Shown: positions 46,560 to 55,880 of the stretch, one piece after another
Position numbering within the stretch: position 1 is the first letter of the stretch
How the letters are laid out: the number at the start of each line of letters is the position of its first letter
Assembly: GCF_000820305.1 (NCBI RefSeq)
Contig: NZ_CDBH01000029.1
Span: 1 to 64,000, forward strand
DNA length: 64,000 nt
Reading direction: 5' to 3'
Origin: Aeromonas dhakensis
GTDB taxonomy: Bacteria > Pseudomonadota > Gammaproteobacteria > Enterobacterales > Aeromonadaceae
Program-made: the position numbers and the translations under genes
Notes under the pieces: generated by a model
Told to the model about the DNA's origin: nothing
The model's input: only the letters and a program-made list of their open reading frames with translations
The model's database searches: none

Positions 46560-48008
46560 ATGGCCGACCAGGACAAGATCGATATCAAGGATGTCACCGG
46601 CGATGTAACGGGGACGTTCAACCCCAATACCTTCAAAGCCAGCGACGACAGGTTCAACCCCGGCAACCGCATCTATGTCCGGGCCCAGACCGGCTACTGG
46701 CAGCGGATGCGCAAGGCCATGGGCTGGTTCTTCGTGGTGCTCTTCGTCGCCATTCCCTGGTTGCGCTATGACGGTCGACAGGCCGTGTTGTTCGATATCG
46801 GCCATCAGCAGTTCCACATCTTCGGTGCCACCATCTGGCCGCAGGATCTCACCCTGCTGGCCTGGGTCTTCATGATCGCCGCCTTTGCCCTCTTCTTCGT
46901 GACCACCTTCCTGGGTCGGGTCTGGTGCGGCTACCTCTGTCCGCAGACGGTGTGGACCTTCATGTTCATCTGGTTTGAAGAGAAGCTGGAAGGCTCCGCC
47001 AACAAGCGCCGCAAGCTGGACGCCTCGCCCTGGAGCGGCGAGAAGCTGGCCCGCAAGGGGGCCAAGCACCTGGCCTGGCTCCTGCTGTCGCTGGGCACCG
47101 GCCTCACCTTCGTCGCCTACTTCCAGGATGTGTTCCAGCTGGTGCCTGACTTCTTCACCCTGCAGGCCAGCGGCTGGGTCATCTTCTGGGTGGTGCTCTT
47201 CGCCGCCTGCACCTACGGCAACGCCGGCTGGATGCGCGCCATCATGTGCATTCACATGTGCCCCTATGCCCGCTTCCAGTCCGCCATGTTCGACAAGGAC
47301 ACCTTCATCGTCGGCTATGACACCAAGCGCGGTGAGACCCGGGGTGCCCGTTCCCGCAAGGCCGATCCCAAGGCGCTGGGACTGGGGGACTGCATCGACT
47401 GCGACCTCTGCGTGCAGGTCTGCCCGACCGGCATCGACATCCGCGACGGCCTGCAGTACGAGTGCATCAACTGTGGCGCCTGCGTCGACGCCTGCGATCA
47501 GACCATGGAGCGGATGGGCTATCCGAAAGGGCTCATCAGCTATACCACAGAGCACAAGCTGGCCAATGACTCCACCCATGTGGCGCGGCCCAAGCTGATC
47601 GGTTACGGCCTGGTGATGGCCATCATGCTGGGGGTGTTCGTCTACAACGCCATGTCCATCATGCCGATGGGGCTCGACATCCTGCGGGATCGCAACCAGC
47701 TGTTCCGCGAGAACAGCGAGGGGCTCATCGAGAACACTTATACCCTCAAGATCCTCAACAAGACCCTGCATCCCCAGACCTATCAGCTGGATGTGGAGGG
47801 GTTGCCGGAGCACGAGTGGTTTGGTCCGCGCGAGGTGACCCTGAAGGCCGGCGAGATCTATACCCTGCCGGTGAGCGTGGCCGTCGACCCCTTCAACCTG
47901 AAGAAGCCGACTCTGGACATCCGCTTCGTGCTCAAACGCGAAGGGGCGGCGCCGGACGACAGCAAGGGGACCCTGCGCCAGCCCAGCAAGTTCATCAGCC
48001 GGTTGTGA
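46560..48008 (+). CDS. ccoG: Cytochrome c oxidase accessory protein CcoG
   Basis: 482 residues from the ATG at 46560 (MADQDKIDIKD); an ATG six codons earlier lacks a ribosome-binding site. Four or five membrane helices flank two ferredoxin-type 4Fe-4S clusters, CIDCDLCVQVCP and CINCGACVDACD. A further Cys pair is in GRVWCGYLCPQTVW and CIHMCPYARFQ, and the C-terminus is an Ig-like periplasmic domain. CcoG (RdxA/FixG) reduces copper for assembly of the cbb3 oxidase. No ccoNOQP genes lie in the window. It is downstream of copA-cueR by 1.7 kb, so both handle copper. Confidence 0.95.
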   Translation: MADQDKIDIKDVTGDVTGTFNPNTFKASDDRFNPGNRIYVRAQTGYWQRMRKAMGWFFVVLFVAIPWLRYDGRQAVLFDIGHQQFHIFGATIWPQDLTLLAWVFMIAAFALFFVTTFLGRVWCGYLCPQTVWTFMFIWFEEKLEGSANKRRKLDASPWSGEKLARKGAKHLAWLLLSLGTGLTFVAYFQDVFQLVPDFFTLQASGWVIFWVVLFAACTYGNAGWMRAIMCIHMCPYARFQSAMFDKDTFIVGYDTKRGETRGARSRKADPKALGLGDCIDCDLCVQVCPTGIDIRDGLQYECINCGACVDACDQTMERMGYPKGLISYTTEHKLANDSTHVARPKLIGYGLVMAIMLGVFVYNAMSIMPMGLDILRDRNQLFRENSEGLIENTYTLKILNKTLHPQTYQLDVEGLPEHEWFGPREVTLKAGEIYTLPVSVAVDPFNLKKPTLDIRFVLKREGAAPDDSKGTLRQPSKFISRL

Positions 48009-48058
48009 CGGCAAGGCACACCGCCATGCACGGCAACGGCGGACAGTAGTGATAGAAT

Positions 48059-48079
48059 GGGGCGCAACGGCGCCCCTTT
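48059..48079 (+). terminator. Short terminator after ccoG
   Basis: GGGGCGC / GCGCCCC with an AACG loop then TTT. It lies 50 bases after the ccoG stop and directly before srkA. A TAGAAT element at 48053 may be the -10 box of the srkA promoter. Confidence 0.6.
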
Positions 48080-48094
48080 CTCATGGTGGATGAC

Positions 48095-49072
48095 ATGCGT
48101 TTCAACTATTCCGATCTCACTCCCGACCTCATCATGGATGCGCTGGACCTCAGCGGTCTGCGGCTCGACTCGGGCCTCATCGAACTCAACAGCTACGAGA
48201 ACCGGGTCTATCAGTTTCAGGACGAGGATCGTCGTCGCTATGTGGTGAAGTTCTACCGCCCCGGCCGCTGGAGCCGGGCCCAGATCCTGGAGGAGCACGA
48301 GTTTGCCGCCCGTCTGGCCGAGGCGGAGATCCCGGTCGCCTCGCCTCTCTCCTTCGCGGGGGAGACCCTGCTGGAGCATCAGGGCTACCCCTTCGCCATC
48401 TGGCAGAGCGTGGGGGGGCGCCAGTTCGAGGTAGACAACCTCGACCAGCTGGAGTGGGTGGGGCGCTACCTCGGCCGCATCCATCAGCTCGGTGCCAGCA
48501 AGCCGTTTCACCATCGCGTCCGGCTCGACGTGGAGACCATGCTGCATGAGCCGCGTCAGCTGCTGGCGTCCGGCGAGTGGCTGCCGAGCGGGCTGGCCAG
48601 GCAATTCTTCGGGGTGCTCGACGAGCTGATCAAGCATGTCGGCGACGCCATGACCCTGGATGTGGCGCAGATCTCCCTGCATGGCGACTGCCATCCGGGC
48701 AACATCCTGTGGCGCGACGGACCCATGTTTGTCGATCTCGACGACTGCCGCACCGGTCCGGCCATCCAGGATCTCTGGATGATGCTGAACGGCGAGCGCA
48801 GCGAGCAGCAGATCCAGCTCGATACCCTGCTGGCGGGCTACGAGGAGTTCATGGAGTTCGACCCGCGCGAGCTGTCGCTCATCGAGCCGCTGCGGGCCAT
48901 GCGCATCGTTCACTACATGGCCTGGCTGGCGCGGCGCTGGGAGGATCCCGCCTTCCCCCGTCACTTCCCCTGGTTCAACACCGAGCACTACTGGCGCCAG
49001 CAGATCGCCACCCTGCACGATCAGCTGGAGGCGCTCAAGGCGCCGCCCCTGACCCTGATGCCGGGCTGGTGA
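48095..49072 (+). CDS. srkA: Stress response kinase A (YihE/RdoA)
   Basis: 325 residues from the ATG at 48095, preceded by GGTGGA; an ATG four codons earlier sits on the terminator. A choline-kinase-fold Ser/Thr kinase that in E. coli opposes MazF-mediated death and supports dsbA expression. Visible are LNSYENRVYQFQDEDRRR, VVKFYRP (ATP lysine), the catalytic HGDCHPGNILW and the metal DLDDCRTGP. It precedes dsbA as in E. coli, with a 224-base gap here. Confidence 0.95.
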   Translation: MRFNYSDLTPDLIMDALDLSGLRLDSGLIELNSYENRVYQFQDEDRRRYVVKFYRPGRWSRAQILEEHEFAARLAEAEIPVASPLSFAGETLLEHQGYPFAIWQSVGGRQFEVDNLDQLEWVGRYLGRIHQLGASKPFHHRVRLDVETMLHEPRQLLASGEWLPSGLARQFFGVLDELIKHVGDAMTLDVAQISLHGDCHPGNILWRDGPMFVDLDDCRTGPAIQDLWMMLNGERSEQQIQLDTLLAGYEEFMEFDPRELSLIEPLRAMRIVHYMAWLARRWEDPAFPRHFPWFNTEHYWRQQIATLHDQLEALKAPPLTLMPGW

Positions 49073-49296
49073 TGTGGCGGGTTGCCGGCCGTTCGCCATG
49101 CCTGCCGCAGACCCGCGGCAGCCTATCAAGGCGTTCGCGCTGACACGGGCGCCGGGGAGAGAGCTTGACGACCTGGTGCGCGAGGGATGGGACTCGCCCC
49201 TGCTTGATCATTGACTGTGCAGTGGTGACGCAATAGGCTTGGCACTGCTTCGGTTCGCCGGGCGTGCCTCACAGTGATCCCTTAACAGGAAACGTC

Positions 49297-49905
49297 ATGA
49301 AAAAAATTCTGTTTTTCCTTGCTGCCATGCTGATGATGCCCATGGTTCACGCCGCCCCCGAATTCAAGGAAGGCGTCAACTATGATGTGGTCAAGCAGAC
49401 CGGTAGCGCCCAGCCGGAAGTACTGGAGTTCTTCTCCTACTACTGCCCCCACTGCGCCAAGTTCGAGCCGATTGCCGAGGATCTGAAGAAGAACCTGCCG
49501 GAAGGCGTGCCGATGAAGAAGAACCCGGTGGCCTTCCTGGGCCGCGAAATGGGTCCGGAGATGCAGCGTGCCTACGCCGTTGCCAGCCTGCTGAACGTTG
49601 AAGGCAAGCTGACCCCGGCCATCTTCGACAAGATCCACACCCAGCGTCAGATCCCGCAGAGCCGCGCCGACGTGAAGCAGATCTTCGTGGACAACGGCGT
49701 ACCGGCCGAAGAGTTCGACGGTGCCGTCGACAGCTTCGCCGTCTCCGGCATGGTCTCTCAGTTTGACCGCAACACCGAGAGCTACAACATCCGCGGTGTG
49801 CCGGCCTTCCTGGTCAACGGCAAGTACATGGTGAAAATCGAATCCATTACTTCCCAGGAGCAGTTCAACCAGCTGGTGAAATTCCTGCTGGCCAAGAAAG
49901 ACTGA
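49297..49905 (+). CDS. dsbA: Thiol:disulfide interchange protein DsbA
   Basis: The periplasmic disulfide donor. 202 residues from the ATG at 49297, with CAGGAAAC upstream. Signal peptide ends at VHA (residue 19). The thioredoxin-fold active site is SYYCPHCAKF and the cis-proline loop RGVPAFLVNG is intact. The downstream 15-bp hairpin is a good terminator. The srkA-dsbA order matches E. coli. Confidence 0.97.
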   Translation: MKKILFFLAAMLMMPMVHAAPEFKEGVNYDVVKQTGSAQPEVLEFFSYYCPHCAKFEPIAEDLKKNLPEGVPMKKNPVAFLGREMGPEMQRAYAVASLLNVEGKLTPAIFDKIHTQRQIPQSRADVKQIFVDNGVPAEEFDGAVDSFAVSGMVSQFDRNTESYNIRGVPAFLVNGKYMVKIESITSQEQFNQLVKFLLAKKD

Positions 49906-49923
49906 CCTCGTCTGATCCCATGA

Positions 49924-49957
49924 AAAAAGCCCGCCGGTGCAAACCGGCGGGCTTTTT
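49924..49957. terminator. Bidirectional terminator after dsbA
   Basis: A 15-bp perfect stem AAAAAGCCCGCCGGT / ACCGGCGGGCTTTTT with a GCAA tetraloop. It serves dsbA on the plus strand and the ABC permease gene, whose stop is at 49976, on the minus strand. Confidence 0.95.
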
Positions 49958-49975
49958 GTTTATCAGGAGCCTGCG

Positions 49976-51523
49976 TCAGATCTGGCAATCCCGCTGAGTG
50001 GGGGCCGGGCGCGGCAAGCGGGTGCGGCGGCTGATGGCCTCCGCCAGCCAGACCAGCAGCAGGATGGCCAGCAGCAGGGTGGCCGTCTGATCGTAACGGA
50101 ACAGGCTCAGGGAGACATAGAGCTGCTGCCCCAGCCCGCCGGCGCCGACCACACCGAGTATGGTGGCGGCCCTCAGGTTCATCTCGCCGCGATAGAGGCT
50201 GTAGGCCAGCCACTGGCGCGTGACCAGGGGAAACAGCCCGTACCAGAAGCTGGCAATGGGCCCGGCCCCGCTCAGCTGCAGGGCGAGGCGGGGGGCGGGA
50301 TCGGCGTTCTCCAGGGTCTCCACGAAGAGGCGCGCCAGCACCCCGGTGGTGTGCAGGGTCAGCGCCAGTATGCCAGCCACCGGCCCCAGCCCGACCGCGA
50401 TCACCAGCAGGCTGGCGAAGATGAGCTCGGGTACCGAGCGCAGCAGGTTGAACAACAGCCGCAGCGGCCAGCAGTGGCGAGCGAGGCAGGCCAGCGGCAG
50501 GGCCAGCAGGGCGCTGAAGAGGGTACTCAGCAGCGCCATCTGCACCGTATCGAGCAGGCCGCTGGCCACCGTCTTGAGGAAGGGCCATGACCAGTCCGGT
50601 TGCAAGAACTCCCCCAGAAAGGTGCCCAGCCCCCCGAAGGAGAAGCTCAGCATGCGCCAGTCGAGTTGATAAAGAGCGAGAGTTGCGGCCAGCCCCAGGC
50701 AGATCAGCAACAGCAGGCCGGGGGAGCGGCTGTGGCGCAACCAGGCGCTGAGGCCATCCGCCAGGGTTACCAGCAGGATAAAGGCCAGCAGCAAGGTCAC
50801 CACCTCGCCACCGGCAAACATGCGCAGGGAGAGCTCGAGCTGCTGGCCGAGCCCGCCGGCACCGACGAAGCCCATGATGACGGAGGCGCGCAGGGCGCAC
50901 TCCCAGCGGTAGACGGTGTAGGAGAGCAGCTCCTGGCGCACTGCGGGCAGCACGCCGTACCAGAGTGCCTGCAGCCGGCCACTACCACCCAGCAGCAGGG
51001 CGCGGGCTGGTTGCAGGGCGCCGCTCTCCATGATCTCGTTGTAAACCTTGGCCAGCATGCCGCCGTAACTGACCGCGATGGCCAGGATGGCGGCCAGCGG
51101 CCCGAGCCCGGACAGGCGCACGAACAGCAGTGCCCAGATGAGCTCGGGCAGGCTGCGCAGCACGATGGCGACGAGGCGCGAGAGGGCCCGCAAGGCGCTG
51201 CGCAGCGGGCTGGGAATCGGGCCCAGTTCGGCCAGCGACAGGGCGCGTGAGCCGAGCAGGGCAAACGGCACGCCGAGCAGCAGGGCGCCCGCCAGCCCCA
51301 GGGTGGCGACGGCCAGGCTCTCCAGGGTCGCGGTCAGGGTCAGGGCGAGAAAGTCCCGATCAAAACGGGGTGGCCAGCTGGTGGCGAGGAAGTTACCCAT
51401 CTGCCGCCAGCTCTGGCCGTCGAACAGGCCGAGCCAGCCGTCGGCCTGCTGCCACAGGCTGTAGCCGACCAGCAGCAACAGCCAGGGCAGGGGATGGCGC
51501 CAGCGGTGGGTCAGTTCAAACAC
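49976..51523 (-). CDS. Phosphonate-type ABC permease, two PhnE domains fused
   Basis: 515 residues, about twice a normal PhnE. Two permease domains in tandem each end with the same coupling motif, GFVGAGGLGQQLELSL (about residues 220-235) and GVVGAGGLGQQLYVSL (about 465-480). Each has five or six hydrophobic segments. A single polypeptide thus supplies both halves of the channel. It overlaps the ATPase gene by 13 bases and forms an operon with it and the binding protein. The substrate is not clear: phosphonate, phosphite or, by resemblance of the binding protein, selenate. Confidence 0.88.
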   Translation of the reverse strand: MFELTHRWRHPLPWLLLLVGYSLWQQADGWLGLFDGQSWRQMGNFLATSWPPRFDRDFLALTLTATLESLAVATLGLAGALLLGVPFALLGSRALSLAELGPIPSPLRSALRALSRLVAIVLRSLPELIWALLFVRLSGLGPLAAILAIAVSYGGMLAKVYNEIMESGALQPARALLLGGSGRLQALWYGVLPAVRQELLSYTVYRWECALRASVIMGFVGAGGLGQQLELSLRMFAGGEVVTLLLAFILLVTLADGLSAWLRHSRSPGLLLLICLGLAATLALYQLDWRMLSFSFGGLGTFLGEFLQPDWSWPFLKTVASGLLDTVQMALLSTLFSALLALPLACLARHCWPLRLLFNLLRSVPELIFASLLVIAVGLGPVAGILALTLHTTGVLARLFVETLENADPAPRLALQLSGAGPIASFWYGLFPLVTRQWLAYSLYRGEMNLRAATILGVVGAGGLGQQLYVSLSLFRYDQTATLLLAILLLVWLAEAISRRTRLPRPAPTQRDCQI

Positions 51524-52272
51524 GCAGCCGCCTCGTCATCACCGGCATAGAGCTCGGCCAGCATGGCCGGCGTGACGGCCGTCGCCGGGCAGTCGAACTG
51601 CACCCGCCCCTCGCGCAGACCGATGATGCGAGGGAAACGGCCGAGCGCCAGCTCGACCGCATGCAGGTTGGCGATGAGTGTGCTGCCCCGGGCTCTAGCC
51701 TGGGCCAGCAGGGCATCCAGGCTGCTCTGGGCGAGCACGGGGTCGAGGGCGGAGACGGGCTCGTCGGCCAGGATCAGATCAGGCTGCTGATAGAGCACCC
51801 GGGCGATGCCGACCCGCTGCAACTGGCCACCGGAGAGCTCGCCGCAGCGCTGTTGCCACTTGTCGGCAAGGCCGAGGCGGGCCAGTTCGGCCCGCGCCCC
51901 TGCGGGGTCGCAGGGGCGCAGCAGGGAGAGCAAGGAGCGGCCGAGGGACCACTGGCCGAGCCGACCGGCCAGCACGGCGGTCACCACCGGCTGGGAGGCG
52001 GGCAGCGGTGGTTGCTGCCAGACCATGCCGATCCGGCTGCGCAGCCGCTGGCGGTCCCGGGTGGAGAGGCTCCAGGGATCCTGCTCCCAGAGGGCGAGCC
52101 TGCCCTCGCCATGCAGCTCGGTGCCGATCAGCCGCAGCAGACTGGTCTTGCCCGCGCCGCTCGGCCCTATGATAGCCACGCACTCGCCCGCGGCTATCTG
52201 CAGGTTGAACGGCTGCAGGATGCGACTCTGGCCGAGCCGCAATCCTTCCCCGTCCAGCGCGACGGCGATCAC
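51511..52272 (-). CDS. Phosphonate-type ABC transporter ATPase (PhnC-like)
   Basis: 253 residues. Walker A GPSGAGKTS, signature ELSGGQLQRVGIARVL, Walker B LILADEPVSALDP and the switch HAVELAL (His) are intact. PhnC-type ATPases energise phosphonate-family importers. The start overlaps the binding-protein stop by four bases. No C-P lyase genes follow, so it is an uptake-only cassette. Confidence 0.9.
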   Translation of the reverse strand: MIAVALDGEGLRLGQSRILQPFNLQIAAGECVAIIGPSGAGKTSLLRLIGTELHGEGRLALWEQDPWSLSTRDRQRLRSRIGMVWQQPPLPASQPVVTAVLAGRLGQWSLGRSLLSLLRPCDPAGARAELARLGLADKWQQRCGELSGGQLQRVGIARVLYQQPDLILADEPVSALDPVLAQSSLDALLAQARARGSTLIANLHAVELALGRFPRIIGLREGRVQFDCPATAVTPAMLAELYAGDDEAAACLN

Positions 52273-53114
52273 TTCAGCAGGCCGGCCTGGGTGGCGGCGG
52301 CTTCGATGCCCAGGTAGTTCTCGGGCTTGGTCTCGATGAAGCGGCTGGCGCGTTGCAGCTTGAGGATCTCGGCCTGGGCGGGCACCGCCGGATCCAGGCT
52401 GAGGAAGGCTTGCTTGATCTTCTCTTGCAGGGCCGGGTCCAGGCCGCCGCGCACGGTCCAGTTGTAGTCAAAGTAGGTCGGGGTGGTCCAGATCACCTTG
52501 ACCTTGGCGGTGTCGACCTTGCCCTCTTCCACCAGTTTTTCCCACACGGAGGCGTTGAGCGCACCGGCCGGCACCTTGCCGGAGGCGACCCAGGCGACGG
52601 TGGCGTCGTGGGCGCCGGAGAAGGCGACGTGGGCGAAGTCACGCTCCGGGTTGATGCCCTGCTCGGCCAGGAAGTGGCGTGGCATCAGGTGACCGGAGGT
52701 GGAGGAGGGGGAGCCGAACGCAAAGTCCTTGCCCTTGGTGTCGGCCAGGGTCTTGATGCCGCTGTCGGCATTGGCGATGAACTTGGAGGTGAACTGGGCA
52801 TCCTCCTGGCGTTGTACCAGGGGCACCACCTTGTTGGCGCGGCGATGGGCCTGCACATAGGTGAAGCCACCGAGCCAGGCCATGTCCAGCTTGCCGGCGG
52901 CCAGTGCCTCGACCACGGCGGCGTAGTCGTTGACCGGTACGAACACCACCTCGCGGCCGGTCTTCTCGGCCAGGTAGTCACCCAGCGGGGCAAACTTGCG
53001 TTGCAGCTCGGTGGGGGCCTCGTCCGGGATGGCGGAGACCCGCAGCGGTTCGGCGGCGATGGCGCCCAGGCTGGTGAACAGGGTGGTGAGGGCGAATATC
53101 CATTTGCGGGTCAT
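52269..53114 (-). CDS. Phosphonate-family ABC substrate-binding protein (PhnD-like)
   Basis: 281 residues from the ATG at 53114 with AAGGAA upstream; the frame continues 34 codons up without support. Signal peptide to AIAA (about 21). The core SAIPDEAPTELQRKFAPLGDYL, LAAGKLDMAWLGGFTYV, SPSSTSGHLMPRHFL and FSGAHDATVAWVASGKV is PhnD/PtxB-like. I recall the opening DEAPTELQRKF pattern from proteins labelled putative selenate-binding, so the substrate may not be a phosphonate. First gene of the operon. Confidence 0.88.
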   Translation of the reverse strand: MTRKWIFALTTLFTSLGAIAAEPLRVSAIPDEAPTELQRKFAPLGDYLAEKTGREVVFVPVNDYAAVVEALAAGKLDMAWLGGFTYVQAHRRANKVVPLVQRQEDAQFTSKFIANADSGIKTLADTKGKDFAFGSPSSTSGHLMPRHFLAEQGINPERDFAHVAFSGAHDATVAWVASGKVPAGALNASVWEKLVEEGKVDTAKVKVIWTTPTYFDYNWTVRGGLDPALQEKIKQAFLSLDPAVPAQAEILKLQRASRFIETKPENYLGIEAAATQAGLLK

Positions 53115-53238
53115 GGTGCATTCCTTGGTGGGCTGTCGTTCGGGCAATAGAAAGGCCCGACACCAGTCGGACCTGACGAGGAGAGAATGGTAGGGGGCCA
53201 CTGGCCACTGGCGCAAGATACGTCCCCAAAAATAGGCG

Positions 53239-54417
53239 TTAGACCCCGACGTGGAAGGCCTGCTTGAGGTTGCGGATGAAGTCCGCGTCCCGGCACAGGG
53301 TCTTGCCCGGGCTGTCGGAGATCTTGGCGACCGGGCCGCCGTTGCACTCGATCAGCTTGAAGACGATGTTCATCGGGCTGACGCCGGGCAGATCGCAGGT
53401 GAGCTTGGTGCCGATACCGAAGCTGGTGTTGATGCGGCCGCGGAAGTGGCGCAGCAGCTCAACGGCCTTGTCGAGATTGAGGCCATCGGAGAAGACCAGC
53501 GTCTTCTCGGTGGGGTCGATGCCGAGCCGCTGATAGTGGCTGATGGCCTTCTCGCCCCACACCACGGGATCGCCGGAGTCGTGACGCAGCCCCTGATAGC
53601 GGCTCGCCAGCTCGAAGTCGAAGTCGCGCAGGAAGGCATCCATGGTGATGCAGTCGGTGAGCGCGATGCCGAGGTGGTTGGTGAACTCATCCAGCCAGCT
53701 GGTGAGGGCGGCACGCTGGCTGTGCTCGAGCGGGAAGCCGAGCTGCTGATGGGCCTGGAACCACTCGTGAGCCTGGGTGCCTACCGCCGGCAGGCCGTAC
53801 TTCTGGGCCAGCAGGTAGTTGCTGGTGCCGCGAAACGCCGGCAGCCGCTCCTGGAGGCGACCCACCACCGCATCCTGTACCGCGAGGGAGAAGCGGCGAC
53901 GGGTGCCAAAGTCGATGAGGTTGAACTCGCTCATCTCTTCCCGGCTCAGCTCCCGCTCCAGCTTGTCGAGCTTCTGATCGAGCCGCTCCAGCGCCTGAGT
54001 GACGCCAAACTGGGGGTAGCGGAAGCGGTTGCGCATCTCGCTGATGATGGCGAGCACCGGGATCTCCCACAGGATCACGTCCTGCCAGGGGCCCTCGACC
54101 CGCACGTTGATGCGACCATCCTGTTCGAACACCTTGAGCAGGGAGGCATCCAGCGGCTTGCGGCGCAGGTGGTCGAGGTAGTCAGGGGTAAAGAAGGGGC
54201 GCTCCGCCAGGAAGTTGAGCTCGGGCCGGGTCAGCCGCAGGGAGCCGGCGAGGCGCAGCTGCTCCTCGATCTGGCCCATCATGGGCAGCAGATCTTCCTC
54301 GTTACGGCTGTGGAACTCGGCCACCACCTCGGCATCCGGATAGCGATGGAACACCGCCTGCTGCATGTGCAGCTTGTAAGCATCTGTATCGAGCAGGCTG
54401 TTGAGAATAGGAGGCAT
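53239..54417 (-). CDS. pncB: Nicotinate phosphoribosyltransferase PncB
   Basis: Makes nicotinate mononucleotide from nicotinate and PRPP (NAD salvage). 392 residues from the ATG at 54417 (MPPILNSLLDTDAYKLHMQ), one base after the pncA stop. Motifs include EFHSRNEEDL, the phosphorylatable-His region GTQAHEWFQAH, RHDSGDPVVWGEKA and FGIGTKLTCD. It forms a pncA-pncB operon. Divergent nrtR probably represses it. Confidence 0.96.
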   Translation of the reverse strand: MPPILNSLLDTDAYKLHMQQAVFHRYPDAEVVAEFHSRNEEDLLPMMGQIEEQLRLAGSLRLTRPELNFLAERPFFTPDYLDHLRRKPLDASLLKVFEQDGRINVRVEGPWQDVILWEIPVLAIISEMRNRFRYPQFGVTQALERLDQKLDKLERELSREEMSEFNLIDFGTRRRFSLAVQDAVVGRLQERLPAFRGTSNYLLAQKYGLPAVGTQAHEWFQAHQQLGFPLEHSQRAALTSWLDEFTNHLGIALTDCITMDAFLRDFDFELASRYQGLRHDSGDPVVWGEKAISHYQRLGIDPTEKTLVFSDGLNLDKAVELLRHFRGRINTSFGIGTKLTCDLPGVSPMNIVFKLIECNGGPVAKISDSPGKTLCRDADFIRNLKQAFHVGV

Positions 54418-54418
54418 A

Positions 54419-55054
54419 TCAGGCGTCCAGCAGGCGTTGTACATCGGCAAGGGTCTGGGCCAGTTCGGCGCCAGCCTCGATCATCTGGGAGTGGGCCTGA
54501 GCGACCGTTTCGGGGGCGATGCCACGGCAGGCATCAAGGTGGACGATCACCCGGAAGCCGGCGCGGCGCAGCTGCAGCACGCTGGTCTTGACGCAGTAGT
54601 CGGTGGCGAGGCCGCCGGCCAGTACGGTCGTGACACCGCGGGACTGCAGGAACTCGATGAGCCCGGTGCTGCGGCGCTCGGCCAGATCGTGGAAGCAGGT
54701 GCCGTAGGGGTGCAGATCCGGCTCGACCCCCTTCCAGACGAAGAAGTCGTAATCGACCGGGGCCGGCAGGCCGTCGAGCAGTTCGAAGCCGCGAGTGCCC
54801 GGCACGCAGTGCACCGGCCAGGTGAGGTCGGCGTTGGGCAGATCCAGCGGCAGCAGCATGCCGGCAGGGTCGCTGACGGCCCAGGCGGCGTTGGCCGGGT
54901 GTGAATCCTTGCTGCCGACCCGCAGGCTGGCGAGGGTGGCCTGAGCGTTGAGCGCAGCCACAATATCATCCCCGCCCGCGACGGGCAGTTCGTTCGGGCA
55001 GAGGGGGGTAAACCCCTTCTGCGCATCAATATCCAGGCTGGCGACGGTTCCCAT
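54419..55054 (-). CDS. pncA: Nicotinamidase PncA
   Basis: Hydrolyses nicotinamide to nicotinate. 211 residues from the ATG at 55054 with AGGAG upstream. Catalytic Asp in SLDIDAQKGF, the Lys/cis-peptide region and the nucleophile Cys in LATDYCVKTSVLQ; metal ligands in SKDSHP. It is directly followed by pncB, whose substrate it makes, and is divergent from nrtR with a 75-base gap. Confidence 0.96.
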   Translation of the reverse strand: MGTVASLDIDAQKGFTPLCPNELPVAGGDDIVAALNAQATLASLRVGSKDSHPANAAWAVSDPAGMLLPLDLPNADLTWPVHCVPGTRGFELLDGLPAPVDYDFFVWKGVEPDLHPYGTCFHDLAERRSTGLIEFLQSRGVTTVLAGGLATDYCVKTSVLQLRRAGFRVIVHLDACRGIAPETVAQAHSQMIEAGAELAQTLADVQRLLDA

Positions 55055-55129
55055 TGAGTGGCTCCTGCACATACTATTCGTGTGATATTATCTACCAAAC
55101 ATTAATCGAAGGCGAGCAGGGCGATCGGC

Positions 55130-55780
55130 ATGTTGAGAATGAGTCTGGATATGGTGGTGCTGCGGTTGAACGAGGAGCGGCTCGAGCTGCTGCTGGAGAC
55201 CCGCGATCGCCCGCCCTTTGCCCACTGCTGGCAACTGCCGGCCCTGCGCATCGACGAGACCCGGGATCGGGATCTGGACGCGGCTCGCCATCGCCTGTTG
55301 ACCGAATGGGGGCTGGGCCACTGCTACAGCGAGCAGGTCTGCACCCTGGGCAACCTGGAGCGGGATCCCCGTGGCTGGTCCACCACCCTGGTCTACCTCT
55401 GTCTGGTGGATCCCGAGGTGGAGGTTCTCCACGGCTGCTGGCACCCGCTCTCTGCCCTGCCGGGGCTCAGCCTCGCCTTCGACCACACCCAGCTGATCGC
55501 CAGAGGGCTGGAGCGACTGCGCATCAAGAGCCGTTACAGCACCCTGCCGCTGCAACTGCTGGGGGCCGAGTTCACCCTCTCCGAGGTGCAGCGGGCCTTC
55601 GAAATCATCCTGCAGACCCCGATGAACACGGCCGCCTTTCGCAAGCGCATCCATCGCGCCGATATTCTGGTGGACACCGGCCGCAAGCGCACCGGCAAGC
55701 AGCGTCCCGCCATCCTCTACCGGCTGGAGAGCCCCTGCTGCGTGATGTTCGATCAGGTGATGCACGGAGCGGAAGCATGA
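55130..55780 (+). CDS. nrtR: Nudix-related transcriptional regulator NrtR
   Basis: 216 residues. An N-terminal Nudix-like domain lacks a proper Nudix box (the helix reads RHRLLTEWGL), as expected for NrtR, which binds ADP-ribose instead of hydrolysing it. The C-terminal winged helix is FTLSEVQRAFEIILQTPMNTAAFRKRI...GKQRPAILYRL. NrtR represses NAD-synthesis genes; its position divergent from pncA-pncB fits. I could not define a clear operator dyad in the 75-base gap. Its stop overlaps by ATGA a short open frame that copies the start of the next gene. Confidence 0.93.
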   Translation: MLRMSLDMVVLRLNEERLELLLETRDRPPFAHCWQLPALRIDETRDRDLDAARHRLLTEWGLGHCYSEQVCTLGNLERDPRGWSTTLVYLCLVDPEVEVLHGCWHPLSALPGLSLAFDHTQLIARGLERLRIKSRYSTLPLQLLGAEFTLSEVQRAFEIILQTPMNTAAFRKRIHRADILVDTGRKRTGKQRPAILYRLESPCCVMFDQVMHGAEA

Positions 55781-55880
55781 GTGGTGCGGGTGTGCACAAG
55801 GTATTGGTAAGCGCCTGCCTGCTGGGTCCATGTTCGTTGCGCTACGAGGGCCCAGGTTTTAGCCTGCGGGGGAGCAAAGC
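55777..55880. repeat. Imperfect 104-bp tandem duplication unit
   Basis: This segment aligns with the 104 bases starting at 55881. GTGCACAAGGTATTGGT is shared exactly, TGCCTGCTGGGTC differs by one base, and a looser match continues to GGCC. Each copy begins with ATGAGTG. The unit length is not a multiple of three, which is why the first copy stops at the junction. Confidence 0.8.
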
